Shown here: piece by piece, positions 17,406-26,200 of the stretch
Position numbering within the stretch: position 1 is the stretch's first letter
How the letters are laid out: each line of letters begins with the position of its first letter
DNA from: Alcaligenaceae bacterium
GTDB taxonomy: Bacteria; Pseudomonadota; Gammaproteobacteria; Burkholderiales; Burkholderiaceae_B
Assembly (NCBI GenBank): GCA_013416395.1
Contig: JACCEP010000003.1
Span: forward strand, 62,001-126,000
Length of the DNA: 64,000 nucleotides
Direction: 5' to 3'
Translations under genes and position numbers: made by a program
Notes under the pieces: model-generated
What the model was told of the DNA's origin: nothing
Databases searched by the model: none
What the model saw: only the letters and a program-made list of their open reading frames with translations

Positions 17406-18437
17406 TTAGTCACAGCGTGCGCTCATGCCACCGTCAACAACGAGCTCTGTGCCTGTGATAAATCGGGCTTCGTCTGAAGCCAAAAAAAGTGCGGCGTTGG
17501 CGGTATCCAACCCGTCACCCATAAAGGGCAGGGGGATGCGCTTTTGCCTGCGTTCTAATAGTTGGGCGGTGTCGTTGCCTGACTGGGTTCGGGCCAGCAC
17601 TTTGTCAACCAGTGGCGTGTACAGTTGACCAGGCACTACCGCGTTAACGCGTATGCCTTTTTTGGCCAGCTCAACAGCCGCCACGCGGCCGTACTGTATT
17701 ACGCCGGCTTTGGCGGCCGCGTAGCCGATTTGTGGGGCGCCTGTCCAGCGTATGCCCGAGGTAGAGGCAATGTTGACGATGCAGCCACCACCTTGTGCGG
17801 CCATGACCGGGATCACCTGCTTGCTGACGATGAAAACAGTTTTTAGGTTTAGATCGATCTGCTGATCCCAGTCGTTTTCACTCAGGGCCTCAGCACCGCC
17901 CGGCAAGGGGCCGCCAACGTTATTGACCAAGATGTCGACGGCGCCGTATTTCTCTTTACAGGCTTGAACCATGGCGATAACGGCGTCGGTATTGGTGATG
18001 TCGCATTCGTAGGGGCTGATGTCGCCATCAATGGCGTGGATTTTGGCTTGTGTCTCATCCATGGAGGCCAGGCTTCTGTCGACCGCAAAGACTTTGGCAC
18101 CTTCTTGCGCGAAACGAAATGCGATGGCGCGTCCATTGCCCCATCCAGGGCCCACACAGCCTGCGCCTGTAACAATGGCCACTTTGCCGGCCAGCCTTTT
18201 GGCTGGTGGGTCGGGTAGTTGCGTGGCGGGGGTGAGGCCTTGTTGCGCGGCTGGGGCGGGGTTTTGTTGAGTGTGCGCCGGGCTGTTTCGTTGATGCTCC
18301 GTATTTACTCCTTGATGCTCCGTACTTACTCCTTGATGCTCCGAACGTTTTCTTTGATGCTGCGCACTTTCTCTTTGGTGCCCCGCACTTTCTCCATCAT
18401 GCTCTGAACTGTCTTGGCTTGGATCGTGTGTATTCAT
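17406..18437 (-). CDS. SDR oxidoreductase with a repetitive N-terminal extension
   Basis: 343 residues, about 80 longer than a classical SDR. The SDR core begins near residue 81 (RLAGKVAIVTGAGCVGPGWGNG), with catalytic Tyr/Lys in IGYAAAKAG and the C-terminal GTELVVDGGMSA. Residues ~14-55 are six 7-residue repeats of the pattern Q-x-x-S-x-(E/Q/A)-H, encoded by 21 bp tandem DNA repeats; residues 56-78 are Pro/Gln/Ala-rich. No internal ATG would give a normal-length protein, so the extension is probably translated. Expected activity is NAD(P)-dependent alcohol/ketone oxidoreduction in the cytoplasm. Confidence 0.83.
   Translation of the reverse strand: MNTHDPSQDSSEHDGESAGHQRESAQHQRKRSEHQGVSTEHQGVNTEHQRNSPAHTQQNPAPAAQQGLTPATQLPDPPAKRLAGKVAIVTGAGCVGPGWGNGRAIAFRFAQEGAKVFAVDRSLASMDETQAKIHAIDGDISPYECDITNTDAVIAMVQACKEKYGAVDILVNNVGGPLPGGAEALSENDWDQQIDLNLKTVFIVSKQVIPVMAAQGGGCIVNIASTSGIRWTGAPQIGYAAAKAGVIQYGRVAAVELAKKGIRVNAVVPGQLYTPLVDKVLARTQSGNDTAQLLERRQKRIPLPFMGDGLDTANAALFLASDEARFITGTELVVDGGMSARCD
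18291..18416 (-). repeat. Six 21 bp tandem repeats inside an SDR gene
   Basis: Units start at 18291, 18312, 18333, 18354, 18375 and 18396. The first three share TTGATGCTCCG and the first two differ at one base; the array decays toward the gene start. The unit length is a multiple of three, so copy-number change keeps the frame. Confidence 0.9.
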
Positions 18438-18490
18438 GGCGTGGCCTGGTTCGTGGAAGGTGGCGCAGCGCGCTTGTTACATGCGCGTGT

Positions 18491-19285
18491 TTAACGTGTG
18501 GCGGCGGTAATGCCGCCATCCACAATAATTTCTTGGGCGGTGATGTATTTGCTTTCATCGCTGGCAAGAAAAAGCACGGCGTTGGCGATATCCCATGCGT
18601 CACCCATGTGGCCCATGGGCACCTGTTTGTGGCGGTGTGCGACAAAGCCTTCGAAGTCGCCTTTGGCATACTTGTCGGCCAGACGGCTGACGAGTGGCGT
18701 AAACATAAGCCCTGGCACAACGCAGTTAAGCCGTATGCCTTTAGGTGCATAGATTACGGCTGTGGTGCGGGTAAGCTGCATGAGAGCCGCTTTACCTGCG
18801 GCGTAGGCCACCTGCGGTTTGCCCACGTAACGTAGCCCCGCAATGGATGACACATTAACGACGGCACCTGTGCCTTGGCTTTCCATAATGGGCAGTACGT
18901 GCTTGCAGGTCAGGTAGGCGGATTTAACGTTAACGTCCATCTGCTCGTCCCAGGTATCTTCGTCCATCTCAACGGGGCCGCCGGGTTCTGATCGACCCAC
19001 GTTGTTAATAAGAATGTCTATACGGCCGTAGCGCGCCATGCAGGCGTCAACCATTTCTTTTACATGGTTGGCATCTGTGGCGTTGCCAATCATGCCTTCC
19101 ATGGTGCCGCCTTCATCGCGGATTATTTTCTTTGTATTTTCGAGGGCCGCTGCGTTTAGGTCTGTACCGAATACGCGTGCGCCTTGTCTGGCGAGCAGCA
19201 CGGCGATGGCCTGGCCGTTACCCCAGCCTTCACCTGTGGAGCCACAGCCGGTGACGATGGCTACTTTGTTGTCTAATCTGAGCAT
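18491..19285 (-). CDS. SDR oxidoreductase
   Basis: 264 residues, ordinary SDR length. The nucleotide loop TGCGSTGEGWGNG, NNVG motif (INNVGRSEPGG) and Tyr-Lys pair (VAYAAGKAAL) are present, and the C-terminus ends in the usual IIVDGG. The nucleotide loop (GxGWGNG) matches that of the SDR downstream, so the two are paralogues, perhaps acting on successive steps. First gene of the operon SDR-SDR-Bug, divergent from the LysR regulator 103 bp away. Confidence 0.88.
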   Translation of the reverse strand: MLRLDNKVAIVTGCGSTGEGWGNGQAIAVLLARQGARVFGTDLNAAALENTKKIIRDEGGTMEGMIGNATDANHVKEMVDACMARYGRIDILINNVGRSEPGGPVEMDEDTWDEQMDVNVKSAYLTCKHVLPIMESQGTGAVVNVSSIAGLRYVGKPQVAYAAGKAALMQLTRTTAVIYAPKGIRLNCVVPGLMFTPLVSRLADKYAKGDFEGFVAHRHKQVPMGHMGDAWDIANAVLFLASDESKYITAQEIIVDGGITAATR

Positions 19286-19388
19286 GCGTATCCTTTGTTT
19301 GTTGCACTTGACTGCTTAGCCAACTATGGTAGGCGGTGTTCTGCGGTGCGGGAAATTCTATTTTTCACATGATTAATAGGTAATTGGA

Positions 19389-20297
19389 ATGAATCTGACC
19401 CCTCGGGAACTAAGAGTTTTTATTTCCCTGGCACGATCGTTAAATTTTGGTTTGACGGCAGAGCAGTTTTTTGTGACGCAGCCGACAATGAGCAAGATGA
19501 TCCGCAGTCTTGAAGATAAACTCGGCGTCAAACTCTTTGAACGCACCACTCGCAGCGTTTCGCTTACCTCAGACGGGCGCGATCTGCTCGAGGTTGCCTC
19601 ACGTGTCGTGGATGACTTTGAAGTTGGGGTAACAGAGCTGGAGGAAGTGGCGCGGCGCGGTTCACAACGTCTGTCCATCGCGGCTTTGCCGTCTTTGGCG
19701 GCGGCGCTGTTGCCGGATCTGGTCGCGCATCTGCGGCAAGAGCAGCCTTCTTCGATTATTAAAATTCATGACGTGATCAATGACGCGGCTATAGACTTGC
19801 TGCGCTTGCGCAAAGTGGACTTCGCGCTGTCTGGGTTGGACGTGGTGTATCGCGATTTGTCTTACATCGAGATTATGCGCGAGCCTTTTGTGCTGCTGGC
19901 TTCAAGGGCGTTTCCGGTTGAACTGCGTGGGGCGGAGTGGTGCGCGCATGAGCTGGCCGAGCTGCCCATGATTTCAATGCCGCGCGGTACGGGCACGCGT
20001 ATGTATGTGGATATGGCATTTATGAAGCGCGGCGTGCCGTTTCGCCCCTTGCTCGAAATTCAAGGCCTGCCCACCATTGGTAAGTTCGTGCAGAAAGGAT
20101 GCGGGGTGGCGATATTGCCGCTGTCGGCTGCCCAGATGGTGCTGGAGGCTGACCTGTACACCATCCCCCTGAAGGGCGGCCCCGAGCGCACAATTGGCGT
20201 AATCACGCGGCACGAATCAGGGCTGTCAGAATTTGCCGTAAAGGCGATTGAGTGGATTAGTGAGTTTGCGTTGAGTCATTTGGGGAAGGGAGGGTGA
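19389..20297 (+). CDS. LysR-family transcriptional regulator
   Basis: 302 residues. Winged helix-turn-helix at the N-terminus (ELRVFISLARSLNFGLTAEQFFVTQPTMSKMIRSLEDKLGVKLFERT), then the LysR effector-binding domain. Divergent from the SDR-SDR-Bug operon, the classical arrangement for a LysR activator of its neighbour. An imperfect ATTA-N5-TAAT dyad lies 5 bp upstream of the start and may be an autoregulatory site. Effector probably the substrate of the SDRs; identity unknown. Confidence 0.9.
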   Translation: MNLTPRELRVFISLARSLNFGLTAEQFFVTQPTMSKMIRSLEDKLGVKLFERTTRSVSLTSDGRDLLEVASRVVDDFEVGVTELEEVARRGSQRLSIAALPSLAAALLPDLVAHLRQEQPSSIIKIHDVINDAAIDLLRLRKVDFALSGLDVVYRDLSYIEIMREPFVLLASRAFPVELRGAEWCAHELAELPMISMPRGTGTRMYVDMAFMKRGVPFRPLLEIQGLPTIGKFVQKGCGVAILPLSAAQMVLEADLYTIPLKGGPERTIGVITRHESGLSEFAVKAIEWISEFALSHLGKGG

Positions 20298-20402
20298 GGG
20301 GCGCAGTGGTAATTTCCGTACTTTGCGTCACTGAGTTTGGCAATTTCGGTGGGTGCCGGCCCGAGCGCGGCCACCGCGACTGGATTGTGAGCGCCCCCCT
20401 GT

Positions 20403-20870
20403 CTATCTCCGAGGAAGAAACATTCTTTCGTCATACATGAAGTCGAAAACCTCATCGACACGCACTTCCCCTATGGCTGGGTGCTTCGGATTGATCACGA
20501 CATTACGCTCAAGCGGCAATACAGCAGAAGGAACTATCAATCCCAGATGAGACTTGTTTTGAAGCCATTTTGTGCCAAATGTCATGCTGGGACGATCTGG
20601 AGGGATCGCTTTCCACCCTTGAGGTAATTCTGATGAAGCCGGTTCAAGATAAAGTGTCTTATCGTCAGGCAAAACGAAGCGCGTGATCTTGAGCGGCATG
20701 GACGGATACCGCGTCGTATGCACGAAAGTCTCAAGACAACAGATGGCGGGTGAAAGCCCCATGTAGAGGGCTGGAACATCGACATCATTCCAGCGCCCTC
20801 CATCGAGTGCGGCACCGACGCCGGACAGATCACGAGCACGCTTGGCTTTGGCGACTCTGAAGGCAAGCAT
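20403..20870 (-). CDS. RES-domain toxin (NAD+-depleting)
   Basis: 156 residues from ATG 20870, whose A is the last base of the antitoxin stop (TGATG). RES family features are seen: Arg near the start of the fold, GGRWN at ~24-28, a Tyr in ALYMG, and Glu47 in ICCLETFVHT. RES toxins degrade NAD+ (phosphorolysis or hydrolysis) and halt growth when released from their Xre partner. Gene order, coupling and size match intact Xre-RES modules. Confidence 0.9.
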   Translation of the reverse strand: MLAFRVAKAKRARDLSGVGAALDGGRWNDVDVPALYMGLSPAICCLETFVHTTRYPSMPLKITRFVLPDDKTLYLEPASSELPQGWKAIPPDRPSMTFGTKWLQNKSHLGLIVPSAVLPLERNVVINPKHPAIGEVRVDEVFDFMYDERMFLPRR

Positions 20871-21355
20871 CAGACCACGCCGCCCCATTCCAGCGCATGG
20901 AGGATGCGGCGCACTTGTTGAGCGCCAATGGCCGTCTCACAGTGCATAACCGGAATGCTTCCTCCCAATGCTGTATTGGGCAACGACATCCATTCAGACG
21001 CGGCCTGCTTGCCCTCAAACACTTCTTCAGCCAGCAGCGCCACGGTCGCAATGCGATCGAGTCGTTCCGACGCCGCGGCGTCCAGCGGCTTGGAATCGCG
21101 GCGGCGGCGCTCATACGTGGCCACAGACAAGTTCAGCAACTCTCCCAACCCTTTGCTTGTCATCTGGAAAGTCTGTTTGGCTGCATCAGCCACATCTACT
21201 GAGAACCCGGCTTTGATCCGCTTGATGCGGTCTGACTCGCTCATGTCACCCAGGACGTGGGCAATTTTCCAGAAGTCGTTTCCCAGGCTACGAGTGAGCG
21301 AGGATGCAATGGGAAGGGGATCAATCACTTCCATGGTGGCTCCGTTCGTGCTCAT
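20870..21355 (-). CDS. Xre/MbcA/ParS-type antitoxin (DUF2384)
   Basis: 161 residues from ATG 21355. An Xre-like helix-turn-helix region in the middle (KQTFQMTSKGLGELLNLSVATYERRRR) is followed by the C-terminal DUF2384 toxin-binding domain (VALLAEEVFEGKQAASEWMSLPNTALGG). It should bind and inhibit the RES toxin encoded immediately downstream and repress the operon. A TTG one codon earlier is possible but ATG is preferred. Confidence 0.9.
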   Translation of the reverse strand: MSTNGATMEVIDPLPIASSLTRSLGNDFWKIAHVLGDMSESDRIKRIKAGFSVDVADAAKQTFQMTSKGLGELLNLSVATYERRRRDSKPLDAAASERLDRIATVALLAEEVFEGKQAASEWMSLPNTALGGSIPVMHCETAIGAQQVRRILHALEWGGVV

Positions 21356-21364
21356 CAATTGATG
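21353..21364. promoter_or_regulatory. Palindrome over the antitoxin start codon
   Basis: CATCAATTGATG is a perfect 12 bp palindrome that includes the antitoxin ATG. A position at the start of an Xre operon fits autorepression, but a 12 bp palindrome alone is weak evidence. Confidence 0.3.
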
Positions 21365-21579
21365 TTTTGGATTTTATCAAATGGCGAACTGAGGCACAAG
21401 TGACGGCCGCAGCCACATTGGAAGAGGCCCGAGCACAGCCTTCGCCGGTGGAGTGCAGCCATCGACTTCGTGTGTGCACAGGTTAATAATTACCACACAG
21501 GTCACCCGGGCCATTTAGGCAATCGAGGCCGCCATAATTCAGTGTGTGGGCTTAAGTTCGTGGCGACCCTGGGTGTTCC

Positions 21580-22401
21580 TCAGGCGTTATTAAAAACAGC
21601 CTTACGTTTTTCAATAAAAGCCTTTATGCCTTCGTGCGAGGCCGCTTCGCCGCCAGAAGCAACCATGTAGCGACGCTCGGCGTCCAGGTGTTTTTCAAAC
21701 GAAAGCTTGCCGGCGCTGTCGACCAGAAACTTGGTGCGTTGCATGACGTGCTTGGGCGCAGCAGCAAGTTGTTTGGCCAGGGCCGTGGCTTCATCCAGTA
21801 GTTGCTCCGCAGGGTAGATGGCATCCACAATGCCTTTCTGCAGGCAGGCTTGGGCATCAAGCGGCGTATTCATAAAGAACAATTGCTTGGCGTATACCGC
21901 ACCTGTTCGCTTTGCCAGAAACCATGAGCTTCCGGCATCGGGTGTTAGGCCAATGGCTGAATACCCGCAACGCAACTTCATGGTGTCGGCGGCGAGGACG
22001 AAGTCAGCGCACAATGCAATGCCTATGCCACCGCCACCCACCGGGCCGTTAATTGCAGAAACCACAGGCAAGCCCGACGTTTGCAGGCGCACCAGCGCCT
22101 TGTTCAATGGCACGAGCAAGTTATCCAGAAGCTCGGCAAGTTCATCCAGCCTTGTTTCAAACATGCGAATGTCGCCGCCGGCGCAGAAGGTTTTTCCGAT
22201 GGCGCGCAGCAATACGACGCGTGTACCCGTGTCGTCGCAGGCCTGGTTGATGGCAGCGGCCAGGGCATTGATGGTTGCATCATCAAGTGCATTGGCTTGG
22301 TCAGGCCGGTTTAGCGTGATGTGGGCCACGCCGTCTTCCAGTTTGGACAAAACGGGGGCGTTGACGGCGTCAGCCGTGGTGTCTGTAGTTGTGTTGCTCA
22401 T
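21580..22401 (-). CDS. Enoyl-CoA hydratase/isomerase family protein (PaaG-like)
   Basis: 273 residues of the crotonase family. The oxyanion-hole segment GKTFCAGGDIRM and the catalytic segment IGLTPDAGSSWFL are clear. The acidic residue after IGLTP is Asp rather than the Glu of true hydratases, the pattern of PaaG-type isomerases that move a double bond or rearrange epoxyphenylacetyl-CoA. It stands alone between the Xre-RES module and the second Fic gene, so the pathway is not indicated. Confidence 0.85.
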   Translation of the reverse strand: MSNTTTDTTADAVNAPVLSKLEDGVAHITLNRPDQANALDDATINALAAAINQACDDTGTRVVLLRAIGKTFCAGGDIRMFETRLDELAELLDNLLVPLNKALVRLQTSGLPVVSAINGPVGGGGIGIALCADFVLAADTMKLRCGYSAIGLTPDAGSSWFLAKRTGAVYAKQLFFMNTPLDAQACLQKGIVDAIYPAEQLLDEATALAKQLAAAPKHVMQRTKFLVDSAGKLSFEKHLDAERRYMVASGGEAASHEGIKAFIEKRKAVFNNA

Positions 22402-22542
22402 TGTTCTTTTCCGTAAAAGGGCAGCGATACGCTTCTTGCTTGGGTAAATTGAAGCACGTTTCTTGAACGCCCGTGGGGTATCAATTTCTGGGGTTACGGT
22501 ATCACGTAAACGTTTTGCTCAGGAGTGGCTTGGTGGCCGTGA

Positions 22543-24075
22543 TTACTTATTCTCAAGTCTTTCCCGCATGAGTTGCGCAACGTAGCCAGCAAATGGCTCA
22601 ATATTGTTTTCATAGCTAGCCGATTCAAGCGCCTTCATGTACTGATCTCGATCTTCTACCCGAATGATGACCCATGGATAGTTGCCGGAGGCGAATTGCA
22701 CATTCATCATGAACCTTGCCATACGCCCATTTCCGTCCATCCATGGGTGGATATAACCCAGGCAGAAATGAGCCAGTACGGCGCGAACGGCAGGCTCAGG
22801 TTCATTTGTTAGCAGATCGAAGTAGGCTGGCATCAGGTCTCGCACTGCATCCGCCGAAGGCGGTGTATGCATGGAATTGCGTATGAACACCTGATGGCCA
22901 CGATAACCAATGAGATGGGAGGTATCCAGAATACCGGCTTGCACGGATGGGCCAAATAGCGCTCGGTACCAATATTGATGGTCTCTTTTTGCCACTTGGC
23001 CTGAGTTTTCACCGTTCAGAATTTTGTGGATCGATTCTTTGACGAGCATGAAGGTGTCGTAGTAGCCCCTTGCCGCCATGGCGTTTCTATCAGTACGATC
23101 AGCCTCACTATCTTGAGGGTTGAATCGACCTGTAGCAACACGCTCAATCAATGCTGGTGTAACGCGATAGCCTTCTATGGACATCGAGTGATACGCATCC
23201 AGCACGTAGTTTTCTTGAACATTTGCCAAATAGTCGCTCGCGCTAACCTTTGCAGGATGGATCCCGTCGAAGGCCTTGAGTACACCTTCTCTCATGTTTG
23301 ACCACATGAGATTTAGTCGGTTGACGTATGGCGACTGTCGAGCCATAAAAAGGTTTGTAGGTTGGTGTTCAAACGGATTGGATTCCTGCACAAAGAAACC
23401 TGCCGTGCGCATTGCGCTTATTATTTCATCGCCCATATCTTTACGGCCAATGGCGCGCAATGCACCGACGAGGCGCCCGGCAACGTGGGTTTTGCCTTGT
23501 GGCAGCAGAACGTGCAGCAATTGAGAGGCGTCTTGCACCATGCCCAATGCAATGTGTGCATCCTGGGGATACGCAACAAAGAAGCGAGGTGTGGCATTGC
23601 TAAGTGCATAGTTAAGCGGTTGAAGCCGCATTCCCTTATCGTTGGGTAAGTTTGGGGTTTTCTCTGTTGATTTGATTTCGATTAGTTTTGTATCGAAGGG
23701 CAGGTTGATGACGTTGTTTGTGCCTTTGGTGCTGTGCACGATTACCTGTTTTCTGACTGCGCTGTGGCCGCTGTGTGCCAACAAAGAGTCTTCTGGGCTT
23801 AAGGACCATTCATCGCCGAATCTGTGGTTTGCATAGTCTCGAATAAACCCCATCTGGTGCGCATACCATGGTGTGGAATCACCCGGCCGATCGGCCGGGT
23901 TGGCAGCGACATACCACCCCCGGATGACGTGGCTTAAAAAACCTGCGCCGGTAAGCCTTTCGAGGTCGCGTCGAGAAAAGTCGGAAGCAACAAAACCTTC
24001 GCGTCCTTGATCTTGAAGGGCTTGGAGCTTGGCAAGCGCAGCGACTAATGCTTCTTGCTGACGATCTGTGGCCAT
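22543..24075 (-). CDS. Fic protein with regulator-like N-terminal domain
   Basis: 510 residues from ATG 24075 (GGAG 8 bp upstream). The Fic core motif HPWMDGNGRMAR is at ~443-454 and an inhibitory motif SMSIEG at ~297-302, so this is a class II, self-inhibited Fic enzyme expected to AMPylate a protein. Residues 1-60 (SDFSRRDLERLTGAGFLSHVIRGWYVA) and the region to ~230 resemble the winged-helix antitoxin of the AbiE type (AbiEi), including an HSALAL-like segment LLAHSGHSAVRKQ. A fusion of a DNA-binding antitoxin-like half with a Fic toxin half is inferred. Three 24 bp tandem repeats directly upstream may be its own binding sites. Confidence 0.82.
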   Translation of the reverse strand: MATDRQQEALVAALAKLQALQDQGREGFVASDFSRRDLERLTGAGFLSHVIRGWYVAANPADRPGDSTPWYAHQMGFIRDYANHRFGDEWSLSPEDSLLAHSGHSAVRKQVIVHSTKGTNNVINLPFDTKLIEIKSTEKTPNLPNDKGMRLQPLNYALSNATPRFFVAYPQDAHIALGMVQDASQLLHVLLPQGKTHVAGRLVGALRAIGRKDMGDEIISAMRTAGFFVQESNPFEHQPTNLFMARQSPYVNRLNLMWSNMREGVLKAFDGIHPAKVSASDYLANVQENYVLDAYHSMSIEGYRVTPALIERVATGRFNPQDSEADRTDRNAMAARGYYDTFMLVKESIHKILNGENSGQVAKRDHQYWYRALFGPSVQAGILDTSHLIGYRGHQVFIRNSMHTPPSADAVRDLMPAYFDLLTNEPEPAVRAVLAHFCLGYIHPWMDGNGRMARFMMNVQFASGNYPWVIIRVEDRDQYMKALESASYENNIEPFAGYVAQLMRERLENK

Positions 24076-24096
24076 GTTTAGCACTCCACGATATAG

Positions 24097-24168
24097 TGAT
24101 CTACTCGTTTATTGCGTAATTGAATTACTAGTTTATGATGCTATTGAGTTATTAGTTTATCATGTACA
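24097..24168. repeat. Three tandem 24 bp repeats upstream of the Fic gene
   Basis: Units begin at 24097, 24121 and 24145 and follow the pattern TGA-x-TTACTAGTTTAT-x-ATG. They end 22 bp before the Fic start, in AT-rich promoter DNA. Iteron-like direct repeats in front of a gene with a DNA-binding-like N-terminus suggest an operator array. Confidence 0.75.
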
Positions 24169-24351
24169 TATGGTTTTAATATTCAGTTAAATCAATAACT
24201 TATAAAAATGAAAAAATCCTGTTTTTGATGGGTTGATAGTCGTGTTGTCGCGTTTGATCGGGCGTGCTCCGATCCCGGCCGGCATTGTTGTTTTACACTT
24301 CTAAATTACCTTGGCTAGAAGCCCGCATGTCGCTGCAAGCAGGTTTTGTGA

Positions 24352-25263
<912 letters not shown>

Positions 25264-25379
25264 GGGCTGGATCATCTAGCGCACAGCGTTGCTGGATGGC
25301 GCTACGGTTACGCTGGCGTGGGGTGGTTCTTGACGCTGCCTGCACAAACTGTTGTCGCTCTGGCAGGCGTCGTCTGAAA

Positions 25380-26108
25380 TTATTCAGACCACTTATCACC
25401 CAGAGCCCGCAGCAATTTTGCGCCATCGCCGTGCCATGCACTGCCATGCATACATGCGAGCGTTGAGGGGTTTGTGGAGGCCAGCCGCTCTAGCATCGCA
25501 CGCGCGTTCTTTGTGTGTGAGAAATAATCCAACTCGTGACGAAAGGCTTCGCTGGGCCCAAGGATGTCTGACTCGACGAGGGGTGATTGGCCTGTGCCAC
25601 CCTGCGAGAGCAGGTCGCCGCATAGCAAGGTAGAGGTTTTTTCTTCCATTAGAACGCCGCATTCCCAGGCGTGTGGCAGATGCGGTGTGTCGAACCATCG
25701 CACAGAATGCCTGCCCAGAGAAAGCAGCTCTCCATCGGCCACCGCACGCGGTGCACGATCTGCCAGATCGCTGATGGATACCATGGCTGCGATCGTGCCG
25801 CACAACGGCACAGCTTGCGGAGAGACAGTCAGCCACTGGTTTAGCGAACCACACTCGTCGGCTTCGACGTGTGAAAACGCGATGTAACGTAGCTTTTCGA
25901 CAGCCAGGACGCTTTGAACCGCTTCAAGCACCAAGGCAAACATCTTTCGCGGGCCGGTGTGGAAGATGAGTGGCTCATCATCCATGATGAGATATTGGTT
26001 GAACGAGAACGCGCCAGCACCGTCGATAGAAACCGGTGTGTTAATGCGATAGAGGCCGTCGGCAATCTCATGCACATTCGTCCCAGATTGACTGTTTGTA
26101 ATCGTCAT
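25380..26108 (-). CDS. MBL-fold diiron protein (flavodiiron/ODP-like)
   Basis: 242 residues from ATG 26108 (AAGGAG upstream). The metal motif is not the HxHxDH of beta-lactamases but H80-x-E82-x-D84, followed by His146, Asp165 and His221, the order seen in flavodiiron and oxygen-binding diiron proteins. The usual His after Asp84 is Glu85. No flavodoxin domain follows. Known relatives bind or reduce O2 or NO. It is the last gene of the peptide-transport operon, 92 bp after the M14 peptidase, with a hairpin between. Confidence 0.78.
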   Translation of the reverse strand: MTITNSQSGTNVHEIADGLYRINTPVSIDGAGAFSFNQYLIMDDEPLIFHTGPRKMFALVLEAVQSVLAVEKLRYIAFSHVEADECGSLNQWLTVSPQAVPLCGTIAAMVSISDLADRAPRAVADGELLSLGRHSVRWFDTPHLPHAWECGVLMEEKTSTLLCGDLLSQGGTGQSPLVESDILGPSEAFRHELDYFSHTKNARAMLERLASTNPSTLACMHGSAWHGDGAKLLRALGDKWSE

Positions 26109-26134
26109 CAGAGTCTCCTTGCTGTAGATTGAGT

Positions 26135-26158
26135 GTAATGCTGCGCAGGCAGCATTAC
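26135..26158 (-). other. Intercistronic hairpin between M14 and MBL genes
   Basis: GTAATGCTGC pairs perfectly with GCAGCATTAC around a 4-base loop. No T-run follows in the direction of transcription, so partial termination or transcript protection is more likely than a full stop. Confidence 0.5.
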
Positions 26159-26200
26159 CAGAACATAGCAACTAGCGAGTTCTCTGGAAAACGATGCTAC

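Noticed and set aside
18219-18407. Plus-strand frame made of SLMLRT-like repeats opposite the SDR N-terminus
   Set aside because: It is the antisense reading of the 21 bp tandem array within the SDR gene and has no start signal of its own.
18291-18416. Tandem repeats considered as a CRISPR array
   Set aside because: Units are 21 bp and directly adjacent with no spacers, and they are in frame with a coding sequence.
22543-24075. Fic protein considered as a standard two-component FicTA toxin
   Set aside because: No separate small antitoxin gene is adjacent, and an inhibitory motif is present within the protein.
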